The notes: a model not told the origin generated them from the letters alone. A DNA stretch of 64,000 nt from Rhodanobacter sp. B04 (GCF_002001125.1 NZ_MUNV01000006.1:62001-126000), one strand, 5' to 3'; positions 1 through 10,610 are shown, numbered from the stretch's first letter. Numbers and translations are program-made.

Positions 1-425
1 CCGACCAGGGAATGTGGCGCGTGGATCGCCGGGCGCAGCATGTCATCGGCGAAGCCGCCATCCGGATCGAGCCGGCGATACGCTTCCTCGGTGGCACCGA
101 TGCTGGCGGTGGAGGTGCCCAGCAACAGCGCGATGCGGCCGGCACCGTAGCGTGCGCGCGCAGCGTGTACGCGATCGATGAAGCCGTCCTGGTTCAGGCC
201 GAGCCACGCCAGCCGGTTGTTGCGACATTCCCAGGTGGCCAGGGCAGCGGGCAAGGGGGCCTGCTCCACGTCATCGACACGGCCGACCCAGCAGTCCAGC
301 GGCGCGCTGCTGAAATCGTTCGGGCGCAGGCCGCTGCGGGCGCACTGGAGCGCATCGAGCTGGGCCGCCAGGCCGCGGCCCATGGCCGAAGTGGCGGTAT
401 ACGCGGTGATTGCAAGCGGGGTCAT
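1..425 (-). CDS. Beta-ketoacyl-ACP synthase-like protein, N-terminal part (truncated by window edge)
   Basis: An open frame starts at an ATG at 425 and runs off the left edge without a stop, giving about 141 residues. The N-terminus (MTPLAITAYTATSAMGRG) and a later GTSTASIGATEEAY stretch resemble the thiolase fold of FabB/FabF-type condensing enzymes, especially the divergent ones of aryl-polyene/xanthomonadin pigment clusters. Such enzymes catalyse decarboxylative Claisen condensation on ACP-bound chains. The catalytic Cys-His-His residues lie beyond the window, so activity cannot be judged. A pigment-cluster role is inference from the N-terminal resemblance only. Confidence 0.6.
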   Translation of the reverse strand, partial: MTPLAITAYTATSAMGRGLAAQLDALQCARSGLRPNDFSSAPLDCWVGRVDDVEQAPLPAALATWECRNNRLAWLGLNQDGFIDRVHAARARYGAGRIALLLGTSTASIGATEEAYRRLDPDGGFADDMLRPAIHAPHSLV

Positions 426-584
426 CAAAGCAGGCATCCTGAAAGCCTAGCGGCCACCCCGAGGCTTGCCTAGCCTGCGCAGGGCTCGCCAACAGGCGGT
501 TGGCCATCGTGGTCGCGCCGGCATGAAGCTGCCGCGAACCTTGTGCGGGCGGTTAAGCTGGCTTGTCTTCACCGCGCGCCGATC

Positions 585-1292
585 ATGCCCGTGCCATCCA
601 ACCTTGCATCACGAAGCCCATGGCGTTATCTGCGCGACCGCGACATACAGCATGCGGCGGCGGTCACCGTGCTCGCGCTGCTGCTGAGCGGCGGTCTGGT
701 CTGGCTGGGTTATCTGATCCGTGTCTGCCGGGTCGCCGCGCGCAGTCCGCTGGCGCCGCCGCGGCGGATGATCGCGCTGGTGTTCGGGCGCCGGCTTGAG
801 CACGACAGGCCGGAGCAGGACTACCAGCTGCGCCTGCAACGCGTGCTGACCCTGGCGCAGCAGCAACAGGCCGATCACGTGCTGCTGCTGGGCGGTTGCA
901 GTGGCGGCCAGTGCAGCGAGGCGGTGGCTGGTCATGCCTGGCTGCAGCAGCATGGCCTGGCCGCCGATGTGCGGGTGGAGCTGGAGCAGGATTCGGTCGA
1001 TTCACTGGAGAACCTGCGCCATGCGCGTCGCCTGCTGCAGGCGCACACGGGGCAGGCCGGGTTGCCGCCGGTGGCCCTGGTGACCAGCCGCTATCACCTG
1101 GCCCGTTGTCTGCTGCTGGCGCGCCGGCTCGGTTTCGACGGACAGCCGGTCGCCGCCGAAGCGGAATTGCCTTGGCATGCGCGTTACCTGGGTTTGCTGC
1201 TGATCGAGGCCGCTTACCTGATGTGGATCGATCTGGGCCTGCGCTGGGCGCAGCTGATCGGCCATCGCCGGATGCGTGCGCGGATCAGCTGA
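585..1292 (+). CDS. YdcF-like DUF218 family protein
   Basis: Encodes 235 residues. One hydrophobic segment near residues 30-50 (VTVLALLLSGGLVWLGYLI) suggests an inner-membrane anchor, followed by a DUF218/YdcF-type Rossmann-like domain. Family-like features are IALVFGRRL, LLLGGCSGGQCSEA, a SVDSLENLRHAR segment and VTSRYHLARCLLLAR. YdcF/SanA-type proteins have been linked to envelope functions and nucleotide binding, but no reaction is established for this branch. The ATG at 585 is preferred; an in-frame GTG at 543 would add 14 residues before the family-like part. It stands alone between the ketoacyl synthase gene (divergent) and a small secreted protein gene. Confidence 0.75.
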   Translation: MPVPSNLASRSPWRYLRDRDIQHAAAVTVLALLLSGGLVWLGYLIRVCRVAARSPLAPPRRMIALVFGRRLEHDRPEQDYQLRLQRVLTLAQQQQADHVLLLGGCSGGQCSEAVAGHAWLQQHGLAADVRVELEQDSVDSLENLRHARRLLQAHTGQAGLPPVALVTSRYHLARCLLLARRLGFDGQPVAAEAELPWHARYLGLLLIEAAYLMWIDLGLRWAQLIGHRRMRARIS

Positions 1293-1427
1293 CGCACGGC
1301 GGTCGGGCGCGTCGTTGATGACGCCGGCAACAGCACCGATCGGGCCCTGCGCTGACTTGTGCGCCGCCGGATGCGCGGGCAGACTGCGCAGGCCGCGCGG
1401 ATTGCCGGCTTATCCAAGGGGGAAGAG

Positions 1428-1862
1428 ATGTCGCGTTCACGCCTGCTTTTGCTGTTGCTGCTGCCTTTGTTGCTGCTGACCATGGCCTTCCGCCAGGTGC
1501 CCCTGGTCGATGTGCCGCCGATCAACGTGCCCAGTGGCATGAGCGCAGTGCAGGTGAGCAAGGCGGTCAAGGGTGCCTTGCTCGGTCGTGGCTGGACCGT
1601 CACCGCCGAGCAGGCTGACGGCATCGATTCGACCCTGGTCGGCAACGATTACACCGCCAAGATCCATGTCGCCTTCGATACCACGCAGATCAAGATCAGC
1701 TACGTCGACAGCACCAACCTCAAGTACGAGGTGAAGAAGAACGGCCAGCGCATGATCCACACCAATTACATGGGCTGGATGCAGTACCTCAGCCAGGACA
1801 TCAGCCGCAACCTCCAGTTGATCTCGGCAGGTGGTCTTCCGTCAGTCGCCCCGGCGGCCTGA
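1428..1862 (+). CDS. Small exported hypothetical protein
   Basis: Encodes 144 residues. The ATG at 1428 is preceded by a good ribosome-binding site (AAGGGGGAAGAG). The N-terminus has two Arg and a leucine-rich core (LLLLLLLPLLLLTMAF), an export signal or membrane anchor without an obvious lipobox. The mature part includes a segment around VSKAVKGALLGRGWTV and a possible beta-rich C-terminal half (AKIHVAFDTTQIKISYVDS), like small periplasmic proteins of Xanthomonadales. I do not recognise a named domain with confidence. A strong hairpin terminator follows at 1884, so it is probably a monocistronic unit. Confidence 0.7.
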   Translation: MSRSRLLLLLLLPLLLLTMAFRQVPLVDVPPINVPSGMSAVQVSKAVKGALLGRGWTVTAEQADGIDSTLVGNDYTAKIHVAFDTTQIKISYVDSTNLKYEVKKNGQRMIHTNYMGWMQYLSQDISRNLQLISAGGLPSVAPAA

Positions 1863-1883
1863 CCACACCGGAATCAGCGCTTG

Positions 1884-1909
1884 CGACGGCCCCGCTTGCG
1901 GGGCCGTCG
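1884..1909 (+). terminator. Hairpin terminator after the small exported protein gene
   Basis: A perfect 12-bp GC-rich stem (CGACGGCCCCGC / GCGGGGCCGTCG) with a very short loop lies 21 bases after the stop at 1862. Only a weak T-containing tail (TCGTTTG) follows. It separates this gene from hemF. Confidence 0.7.
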
Positions 1910-1956
1910 TCGTTTGCGACGTCTCGCCGCAGCCGCGGCCTGCGGCGCCTTGCTAA

Positions 1957-2892
<936 letters not shown>

Positions 2893-2898
2893 GCGGGA

Positions 2899-2977
2899 AG
2901 TGAGGGAAGAGGAGAGAGAAGTGAGAGAAAGCGACGCGCGGGCCTTGGTATTTCTCTCACTCCTCTTCCCTCACTCC
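2899..2977. repeat. Long imperfect purine-rich inverted repeat between convergent genes
   Basis: The left arm (2899-2930) is purine-rich (AGTGAGGGAAGAGGAG, then AGAGAAG, then TGAGAGAAA). The right arm (2951-2977) is its complement without the seven-base AGAGAAG block. Folding gives about 25 paired bases with one bulge. It lies between the hemF stop and the stop of the minus-strand gene at 2983. It could end transcription in both directions or be a dispersed intergenic repeat; the pure purine/pyrimidine asymmetry is unusual for a simple terminator. Confidence 0.6.
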
Positions 2978-2982
2978 TCACC

Positions 2983-3642
2983 TTACGGTTGTGCGCCGCT
3001 GAACTTCACCACCGTGGCACCCTTGACCGGGCCGATCTGCGCGCTGTCGCTGACCTTCAGCACCACGTCGCGGCGAAATTCCAGCGTGCCCTGCACCACG
3101 GCATGCGGGCCGATGATCACCAGTGGCGTGCGGCTGTTGAAGTTGAACCAGCCGTTCGGCTTGTCGACCAGAATGCCGCCTTCGACGTGCGAATCGGCAC
3201 CGATCGTGATGTCGCCGCCGACCGTCTCGATGCCGCCGGCAACGTGGGCGTTGTCCAGCACGATCGAGCCGTTGACGTTGCTCAGCTTGCCGCCGACGTC
3301 GGCGCCCGGGGCCAGGTGCAGGCTGCCATTGACGGCGTCGACCTGGCCGCTGACGCGGCTGCCGCTGCCCAGGCTGATCGAGCCGTTGACCGTGCCCAGT
3401 TCGTTGGCCTGCGCCTTGTCGCCCAGCTCGATCGCGCCGTTGACCGTGCTGGTCTTGCGTACGACGGCGCCGCCGGCGATGTGCACCGCGCCGTTGACGG
3501 TGCTGACCGTACCGGCATGCTGGCCGGCCTCGACCCGTACCGAGCCATTGACCTTGTCGATATCGCTGTCCTGCGCCACGGCCAGCAGGGGCAGGCCGAG
3601 CGCGAACGCAGCGGTGATGAAAACCGTCGAAAGACGACGCAT
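2983..3642 (-). CDS. Exported VNG-repeat beta-helix (bactofilin-like) protein
   Basis: 219 residues. The start at MRRLSTVF is followed by a Sec signal peptide (FITAAFALGLPLLAVAQ). The mature part is an array of about seven short repeats, each 18-20 residues, centred on VNG followed by alternating hydrophobics (KVNGSVRV, TVNGAVHI, TVNGAIEL, TVNGSISL, AVNGSLHL, NVNGSIVL, TVGGDITI). This pattern fits a right-handed beta-solenoid like bactofilins or polymer-forming cytoskeletal proteins, here periplasmic. The function is unknown; a structural or scaffold role is inference. It is convergent with hemF and divergent from gpmA. Confidence 0.7.
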   Translation of the reverse strand: MRRLSTVFITAAFALGLPLLAVAQDSDIDKVNGSVRVEAGQHAGTVSTVNGAVHIAGGAVVRKTSTVNGAIELGDKAQANELGTVNGSISLGSGSRVSGQVDAVNGSLHLAPGADVGGKLSNVNGSIVLDNAHVAGGIETVGGDITIGADSHVEGGILVDKPNGWFNFNSRTPLVIIGPHAVVQGTLEFRRDVVLKVSDSAQIGPVKGATVVKFSGAQP

Positions 3643-3786
3643 GGCTAGTCTCCGTGCATGAATGGTGTAGCTAGGATGCCTCCACGGCGGCATCGGTTTA
3701 GCATGACCTGTGGCAGGGTCGGCATTTGACGATGCCGGGTCCCGCCTTCACCATGCCTCGTTTAAGTCATCCGGTTGAGCGCACCC

Positions 3787-4530
3787 ATGCACAGACTCGT
3801 ACTGATCCGTCACGGCCAATCGCAGTGGAATCTCGACAACCGCTTCAGCGGCTGGGCCGATGTCGACCTCACCGCGCAGGGCATGGCCGAGGCACAGGAA
3901 GCCGGTCGCTTGCTGCAGGCGGAGGGTTACACGTTCGACGTGGCGCATACCTCGGTGCTCAAGCGCGCGGTGCGCACGCTGTGGGGCGTGCAGGACGCGA
4001 TGGGCCTGATGTGGTTGCCGGTGCATACCGACTGGCGCCTCAACGAGCGCCATTACGGTGCGCTGACCGGCCTCAACAAGGCCGAGACCGCGGCGAAGTA
4101 CGGCGAGGAGCAGGTGAAGGTGTGGCGCCGCAGCTACGACATTCCGCCGCCGCCGCTGGAGCGCGGCGCCAACGAGGCGGTGCACGATCCGCGCTACGCC
4201 AGCCTCGATCCGAAAGACATTCCCGACACCGAGTGCCTGAAGGACACCGTGGCCCGCGTGTTGCCGTACTGGCACGAGGTGCTGGCGCCGGCGATCCGTT
4301 CCGGCCAGCGCGTGCTGGTGGCGGCGCACGGCAATTCGCTGCGCGCGCTGGTGAAGTACCTCGACGGCATCTCCGACGAGGCGATCGTCGAGCTGAACAT
4401 CCCCAACGGCGTGCCGCTGGTGTACGAATTCGACGAGCGGCTCAGGCCGCTGCGCCACTATTACCTCGGCGACGCCGAGGCGATCGCGGCGAAGATGGCC
4501 GCGGTGGCGAACCAGGGCAAGGCGAAGTAG
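3787..4530 (+). CDS. gpmA: 2,3-bisphosphoglycerate-dependent phosphoglycerate mutase
   Basis: 247 residues, close to the 250 of E. coli GpmA. It interconverts 3- and 2-phosphoglycerate in glycolysis/gluconeogenesis. The phosphohistidine motif [12 protein letters not shown] is at 4-15 (His9), followed by [11 protein letters not shown], catalytic Glu87 in [11 protein letters not shown], and the second histidine His181 in [18 protein letters not shown]. The ATG at 3787 matches the family N-terminus; an in-frame TTG at 3775 would add four residues. The stop overlaps the GTG start of the next gene by one base, so the cupin gene is probably translated with it. Confidence 0.95.
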   Translation: MHRLVLIRHGQSQWNLDNRFSGWADVDLTAQGMAEAQEAGRLLQAEGYTFDVAHTSVLKRAVRTLWGVQDAMGLMWLPVHTDWRLNERHYGALTGLNKAETAAKYGEEQVKVWRRSYDIPPPPLERGANEAVHDPRYASLDPKDIPDTECLKDTVARVLPYWHEVLAPAIRSGQRVLVAAHGNSLRALVKYLDGISDEAIVELNIPNGVPLVYEFDERLRPLRHYYLGDAEAIAAKMAAVANQGKAK

Positions 4531-4907
4531 TGCCAGTGCCGCAGGCCACCTCGCCGAGAAAGGCCGCCGCCGCGCTGGCCGACTACTGGTCGCCGCGGAT
4601 CATTGGCGAGCTCGATGATTCCTACCTCAAGGTGGCCAAGGTGCTGGGCACGTTCGGCTGGCACAGCCATGACGACGAGGATGAGCTGTTTTTGATCCTG
4701 GCCGGCCAGCTGCGCATCGAGATGGAAGCCGGTGCGGTCGAGCTGGCCGAAGGCGAGATGTTCGTGGTGCCCAAGGGGGTCAGGCACAACCCGGTCGCGG
4801 CGGCGGAGTGCCTGCTGATGCTGATCGAGCGCAAGTCGACCCTGCATACCGGCAGCGTGGTGACGGCGCGGACGCGTTCGCTGGCCGAGCAGTTGGGCAA
4901 CGGCTGA
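4530..4907 (+). CDS. Single-domain cupin protein
   Basis: 125 residues starting from a GTG at 4530 that shares one base with the gpmA stop (an alternative GTG lies at 4536). A single cupin barrel is visible: WHSHDDEDELFLILAGQLRIE carries the metal-binding His-His-Glu pattern of motif 1, and GEMFVVPKGVRHNPVA carries the motif 2 histidine. The ADYWSPRIIGELDDSYLKVAKVLG lead-in is typical of a widespread small cupin family of unknown substrate. Coupling to gpmA suggests co-expression but not a shared pathway. Confidence 0.85.
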   Translation: MPVPQATSPRKAAAALADYWSPRIIGELDDSYLKVAKVLGTFGWHSHDDEDELFLILAGQLRIEMEAGAVELAEGEMFVVPKGVRHNPVAAAECLLMLIERKSTLHTGSVVTARTRSLAEQLGNG

Positions 4908-5005
4908 ACCCGTAACCTGGCGTCCTGACGAAGGGTGACAAACGTCAGTCGTCAGCCGCCGTTCGCTCGATTAAGCTGGGCGTCGTCCATCCCGTGGTGT
5001 CGCCC

Positions 5006-5539
5006 ATGCCTGTCCATCTGACCAATTACCTGATCATGCTGCCGCTGCTGGCGTGGATCGTGTGGCGGCGCGTGAGCCGCCAGTTCGGCCGCCAGCCGAT
5101 CCAGCGCAAGCGGATGATCGCGCGCATCGTGATCTTTGCGGTGGTGGGTTGCCTGCTGAGCCTGGCCGGCTTGCACAGCATCCAGTTGCTCGAGGGACTG
5201 CTCGTGGGCGCGCTGATCGGTGCGTTGATCGGCATGGTCGGGCTCAGGCTCACCCGCTTCGAAGTCGATCCGGTGAAGGGCGACTGCTACGTGCCGAATG
5301 CGTGGATCGGTGCCCTGCTCACGGTGCTGCTGCTGGGGCGCTTGCTATGGCGTTTCATGCAGATGCAGCAGGTCTCCGCGGCCGCACAGGCCGGTGGCTA
5401 CCCGGCGAGCTACACCTATAGCCCGCTGACCATGCTGGTAGTCGGCTTGCTGGTCGGCTACTACATCGTCTACTTCAGCGGGCTGCTGATCCATCATCGC
5501 CGTTTCCAGCAAGCGCATCCGGGCACGAGTACGCTGTAA
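5006..5539 (+). CDS. CcdC-like (DUF1453-type) multi-pass membrane protein
   Basis: 177 residues. About four to five transmembrane segments are visible: residues 3-17 (NYLIMLPLLAWIVW), 36-52, 57-75 (LLVGALIGALIGMVGL), 100-117 and 140-160. Charged loops include a CcdC/DUF1453-like segment, RLTRFEVDPVKGDCYVPN. Length and layout match this family of small inner-membrane proteins, whose role in Gram-negatives is not established. The ATG at 5006 is chosen over an in-frame GTG at 4994 because it begins directly before the first membrane helix. Convergent, with ten bases to the PfpI gene. Confidence 0.65.
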   Translation: MPVHLTNYLIMLPLLAWIVWRRVSRQFGRQPIQRKRMIARIVIFAVVGCLLSLAGLHSIQLLEGLLVGALIGALIGMVGLRLTRFEVDPVKGDCYVPNAWIGALLTVLLLGRLLWRFMQMQQVSAAAQAGGYPASYTYSPLTMLVVGLLVGYYIVYFSGLLIHHRRFQQAHPGTSTL

Positions 5540-5549
5540 AAGCCTGCCG

Positions 5550-6407
5550 TTACGGCCTGGCGAGCAGCGCCGAGAATTCCCGTGCAAAACGGTGCACGTC
5601 GCCAGGCCAGCGCGCGGAGAGATAGTTGCCGTCGCGCACCACGAAGGCCGGCGAGGCATCGCGCTCGCTATCCCGTGCGAGGCCATTCGTCTTGCGGCGG
5701 TAATCCGCTGCGTCGGGCGGCACGTCGAGGAAGTCCCGCGGATCGGCCAGCGCGCGCGTCACTTCCTGCTGCACCGACATGTAGCCGACCGGCTGATCCG
5801 GTGCTTCGTCATACGTGCGGTAATAGAGCGGATCCCAGAAGCGGCTGATCCGTGCCGTTGCCCAGGCCTTCCTTTCCAGCGCCCAGGTCAGCGCGGTGGT
5901 GCGACGGCCATACAGCACCGACTTGCCGTCCGCCGAGCGGCTGCGCGCCGCCAGCAGCACGCCGTGGCAGATCGCGGCGACGGGCTTGTCCGCGGCGAAG
6001 AACGCAGCGACCAGCTGCTGCAGCAAGGGACTCTCCAGATACTCGCGCATGCCGCGTGCCCGATGTCCGCCCGGCAACAGCAAGCCATCAAACGCCGATG
6101 CATCCAGTGCCTCCCAGCGCAGCGGTGCGTGGAACGCGGCATCCTGCAGCATCGCCGCATAGTCCTTGCGCGCGTCGGCGTTCGCGCGCAGCAGCAGGCC
6201 GACCAGGCGCAGGCGGTTCAGTCCCGGCAGCCAGCCCCACGGATCGAGGCCGATGCCGTTGAGCATCAGCTCGTCGGCGCTGGCCGGTTGCCCATCGGGC
6301 GTGGCGAAGACCACGGCGTGTCCGTCGGCGTGCAGCGTGCGCCAGCTCACCGCGACTTCGGAAGGATCGAAATCGCGGTGCGGCAGCGGGATCAGGATGC
6401 GGGCCAT
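5550..6407 (-). CDS. DJ-1/PfpI-family class I glutamine-amidotransferase-like protein
   Basis: 285 residues. The fold is recognisable from MARILIPLPHRDFDPSEVAVSW (with the conserved acidic residue), DGLLLPGGHRARGMREYLES (the glycine turn), and the nucleophile elbow KPVAAICHGVLLAARS with Cys followed by His. It is longer than classic PfpI/DJ-1 proteins (about 180-220 residues), with an inserted segment around LDPWGWLPGLNRLRLVGLLLRAN and a C-terminal extension, like the plant/yeast Hsp31-type proteins. Members act as glyoxalases, proteases or chaperones; which applies here is not visible. It precedes the M20 gene's stop by 16 bases on the opposite side, so the two may form one minus-strand unit. 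Confidence 0.85.
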   Translation of the reverse strand: MARILIPLPHRDFDPSEVAVSWRTLHADGHAVVFATPDGQPASADELMLNGIGLDPWGWLPGLNRLRLVGLLLRANADARKDYAAMLQDAAFHAPLRWEALDASAFDGLLLPGGHRARGMREYLESPLLQQLVAAFFAADKPVAAICHGVLLAARSRSADGKSVLYGRRTTALTWALERKAWATARISRFWDPLYYRTYDEAPDQPVGYMSVQQEVTRALADPRDFLDVPPDAADYRRKTNGLARDSERDASPAFVVRDGNYLSARWPGDVHRFAREFSALLARP

Positions 6408-6423
6408 GCGCGTGGTCCGCCTC

Positions 6424-7725
<1,302 letters not shown>

Positions 7726-7881
7726 GGGTATCTCCTCCGAGGGACGACCGATGCTAGCGCGTTGCCATGACGCGGTGCCGAATTTTTGGCGTTGGCTCGC
7801 CGAAAAATGTGTTGACCACCCACATCATGAGGGTGGATTCGTTGGTGTTTTAGATCGCCTTCGGCGACCAGAAGTAGACGT

Positions 7882-8247
7882 TCAGTGCTTTGTTGAAGCA
7901 TCGACACCAGAAGGTGACATGACTTGACCGTGTGGCCCAATTTCCTGAAGAAGCTTGCCAGACGGCGAGTAATAAAATAGGAGGGCTCGCATCTCGACAA
8001 TTACTGGATTGCCACGGTCGTCCTCATAGTCTGGACCTGCGCCAACGGTCCACCTGCCAGAACTAAAAGACGCTATGAAATCGCAGCGAACTGTATGAAG
8101 GTCATCCAATGTGTGTGCAGGATTTTGGCAATAGCTTGCAGATGCCTGCTTTGCAAGTTCGATGATTTGTTCTTTCGTCAACTTGACGTCGGAGGCTGCC
8201 ACGCTTGTCGTAAGCAACAAAAAAGCTAAAAAGACTTTACCAATCAT
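7882..8247 (-). CDS. Small exported hypothetical protein in a low-GC patch
   Basis: 121 residues. The start MIGKVFLAFLLLTTSVAAS is a clear signal peptide with an Ala-x-Ser cleavage region. The mature protein (DVKLTKEQIIELAKQASASYC...) has two Cys residues and a GRWTVGAGPDYEDDRGNPV segment typical of small periplasmic proteins, but I recognise no family. Base composition is markedly more AT-rich than the neighbours across 7780-8340, which fits recent acquisition. The ribosome-binding site is weak. The gene appears complete. Confidence 0.6.
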   Translation of the reverse strand: MIGKVFLAFLLLTTSVAASDVKLTKEQIIELAKQASASYCQNPAHTLDDLHTVRCDFIASFSSGRWTVGAGPDYEDDRGNPVIVEMRALLFYYSPSGKLLQEIGPHGQVMSPSGVDASTKH

Positions 8248-8335
8248 GGAATGCTCTGAATGTTTAGAGGCGCTTTCAGATTCTGACACTGAAAATGCTC
8301 GTTTTTGGCGGCGACCGAAGGCCGCACTTGCCACG

Positions 8336-8803
8336 CTACTGGGAAAAGTCCTTCGGCACGTTGGCATCGATCCAGTGGGTGATGAATTCCTCGAGCGCAA
8401 CACGTTGCGGAATCTCGATGCCGGCTTCCCGGACAAACGCCGCGGCGACCTTGATGAACGATTGCTTCGACCGGCTGGAGGCTTGCCGGGCAGACGCCTG
8501 CTTCTGCCGGAGCTGGACGGTGTGCGCCGAGGGCTGGCCGGCCTTGGCGAACTTCTGGTAGCGACGCAGTTCGTCGGCCGCCAGCTCCGTGTCGAATGCT
8601 GCCTGCAGCATTGCCTGCCTGGCCTTCAGCAGCGGGATCAGGCAATCCGCGGCTTTGGTCAGTGCGCCGGTCACATCCGAAGTCAAAAGGATGCGGGCCA
8701 GTGGCGGTGGGAGCGTCATGCCAGCGACCGTGGGAGTGGCTTCGTCGAACAGCTCCAGATGGCGAAGGAAACTGTCATGGGGAAAGGACGTTTTCGCTGC
8801 CAT
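8336..8803 (-). CDS. Hypothetical protein
   Basis: 155 residues if started at MAAKTSFPHDSF; an in-frame ATG at 8866 would add 21 residues, and neither start has a good ribosome-binding site. The sequence looks mostly helical and soluble, rich in Ala, Leu, Gln and Lys, with a basic middle (SAHTVQLRQKQASARQASSRSK). No signal peptide, membrane helix or known domain is apparent. It sits next to the low-GC orphan gene and could belong to the same acquired segment, although its own composition is nearer the chromosome's. Confidence 0.5.
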   Translation of the reverse strand: MAAKTSFPHDSFLRHLELFDEATPTVAGMTLPPPLARILLTSDVTGALTKAADCLIPLLKARQAMLQAAFDTELAADELRRYQKFAKAGQPSAHTVQLRQKQASARQASSRSKQSFIKVAAAFVREAGIEIPQRVALEEFITHWIDANVPKDFSQ

Positions 8804-8936
8804 GGGGAGCCTGATACTGGGAACTACGGACGATACGCCTTTGCGCATGGTGCGCCATGTCGCCAACGGCCTGGTATCTCATCGTGATGCATTCACTCGA
8901 CGCAGAACTGCACGGGCCCAGGTGCATCGCAGCAAC

Positions 8937-10214
8937 CTATGCCCGATGCAAGATGTGCCTCTCAGGGTTGCGATACACCAGTACCGTCGCGATCAATCCA
9001 CACAGTGCCGCGAACGACAACCACAACCCGGGCGCGGCGTTGTTGCCGGTGAGATGGATCAGCCATTGCGAGATCGCCAGGCTCGAACCACCCAGCGTGG
9101 TGGCGAGGCTGTAGGCGAGCGAGAACCCGGCGGTGCGCACTTCGACCGGCATGATTTCGGTGAGCGCCACCACCAGGGCGCCGTTGTAGCTGGCATAGAT
9201 GAAGGACAGCCACAGCTCCACGCCGAGCAGCCGATCGAAGCCGGGCTTGGCCACCAGCCAGTGCAGCACGGGATAAGCGGTAAGCAGGGCGAGCACGGTG
9301 CAGGCGAGCAGCAAGGGCCAGCGACCGATGCGGTCCGACAGCGCGCCCATCAGCGGCAGCCAGATCAGGTTTGAGATGCCGACGTACAGCGTCACCACGA
9401 ACACGTCGGACTGCGACAGCTTCAGCACTTCCCTGCCGAAGGTCGGCGTGTACGCGGTGATCAGGTAGAACGACACCGTGGTCATCAGCACCATCGCCAT
9501 GCCGAGCAGCACGATGCGCCAGTGGGCGAGCATCGAGCGGTAGATTTCGCCGGCGCCGAGGCGACGCTTGCGGGCGAGGAAGGCCTCGGTTTCCTGCAGC
9601 GAGCGGCGGATCAGGAACACGAACGGCACGATCAGGCAGCCGATCAGGAACGGCACGCGCCAGCCCCAGTCGCTCATCGCCTGCGGCGACAGCCAGCGTT
9701 GCAGCAACAGGCCGAGCAGGGCGGCGAACATCACTGCGACCTGCTGGCTGGCCGATTGCCAGGAACAGTAAAAGCCGCGGTGCCCCGGCGTGGCGATCTC
9801 GGCCAGGTAGACCGACACGCCGCCCAGCTCGACGCCGGCGGAGAATCCCTGCAGCAGGCGTCCGGCCAGCACCAGCAGCGGCGCCAGCGCACCGATGCTG
9901 GCGTAGCCCGGAACCGCCGCGACCATCAAGGTGCCGGCGGCCATCAGCGCGAGGGTGAGGATCAATCCCTTGCGGCGGCCGTGATGGTCGATGTACGCGC
10001 CAAGCACGATCGCACCGACCGGCCGCATCACGAAGCCGGCGGCAAAGGTCAGCAGGGTCAGCAGCAGCGACGCATAGGCGTCGTGGCTGGGGAAGTACGT
10101 GCGTGCGATGGCCGCGGCGTAATAGCCGTAGACCATGAAGTCGTACATCTCGAGGAAATTGCCGCCGACGACGCGGAAGATCGCCTTGATGTTCTGACGC
10201 CTAGTGTTCTCCAC
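8937..10214 (-). CDS. MFS transporter of the metabolite:H+ symporter (citrate/shikimate-like) type
   Basis: 425 residues with about twelve membrane segments. MHS/CitA-type features are present: NFLEMYDFMVYGYYAAAIARTYFP at the start, FVMRPVGAIVLGAYIDHHGRRKGL between helices 2 and 3, GRLLQGFSAGVELGGVSVYLAEIATPGHRGFYCSWQ in helices 4-5, and GALSDRIGRWPLL in the second half. Relatives move citrate, tricarballylate, proline or shikimate with protons; the substrate here is not visible. The GTG at 10214 overlaps the end of the upstream cupin gene by 14 bases, so translation is probably coupled. That start removes a non-homologous upstream extension. Confidence 0.85.
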   Translation of the reverse strand: MENTRRQNIKAIFRVVGGNFLEMYDFMVYGYYAAAIARTYFPSHDAYASLLLTLLTFAAGFVMRPVGAIVLGAYIDHHGRRKGLILTLALMAAGTLMVAAVPGYASIGALAPLLVLAGRLLQGFSAGVELGGVSVYLAEIATPGHRGFYCSWQSASQQVAVMFAALLGLLLQRWLSPQAMSDWGWRVPFLIGCLIVPFVFLIRRSLQETEAFLARKRRLGAGEIYRSMLAHWRIVLLGMAMVLMTTVSFYLITAYTPTFGREVLKLSQSDVFVVTLYVGISNLIWLPLMGALSDRIGRWPLLLACTVLALLTAYPVLHWLVAKPGFDRLLGVELWLSFIYASYNGALVVALTEIMPVEVRTAGFSLAYSLATTLGGSSLAISQWLIHLTGNNAAPGLWLSFAALCGLIATVLVYRNPERHILHRA

Positions 10215-10539
10215 CGTGCGGCCCCCAGAACACGACCCATGTGGCGAAGTCGGCAGTGAAATTCTCAAACCGGTGCTCGGCGCCGGCTTCCACAAACAGC
10301 ACGTCTCCAGCCTTGAACGGGATGCGCTCTCCGTTTCTTAGAAAATCGCCTGCGCCGCTGATGATGATGTAGAGCTCGTCCTGCTGGTGTGGCGACTGCG
10401 GGTCAATGCTTCGGGGCGCATAGAGTCCGACTTTCATCGAACCATGTCTCAGGCCGTAGTGGAAACGGAATTCATCCGGGCTGTCGGGAAGCTTTTTCAA
10501 AGCATCTTCAAGCCCGAACATCCAGTCGCTAGCTGACAT
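10201..10539 (-). CDS. Cupin-domain protein coupled to the MFS carrier
   Basis: 112 residues starting at MSASDWMFGLEDALKKL, with a GGAAGG ribosome-binding site 13 bases upstream. A single cupin domain is seen: HQQDELYIIISGAGDFLRNGER (motif 1) and FKAGDVLFVEAGAEHRFENF (motif 2 with its histidine). The 3' end overlaps the MFS gene by 14 bases. The pair suggests a small-molecule sensing or conversion protein working with the carrier's substrate, which is inference. An alternative ATG at 10575 would add 12 residues. Confidence 0.8.
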   Translation of the reverse strand: MSASDWMFGLEDALKKLPDSPDEFRFHYGLRHGSMKVGLYAPRSIDPQSPHQQDELYIIISGAGDFLRNGERIPFKAGDVLFVEAGAEHRFENFTADFATWVVFWGPHGGEH

Positions 10540-10610
10540 GACGTGTCGACCTTCCGGCGGTGTGCGGGGTTGCATGCATGGCTGAGTCCCGCGGAGGCAG
10601 GACGTCAAGG

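Noticed and set aside
3726..4907. A 393-residue frame covering gpmA and the cupin gene
   Set aside because: Its first two-thirds is an Arg/Gly-rich shadow of gpmA; the real cupin gene starts at the GTG at 4530.
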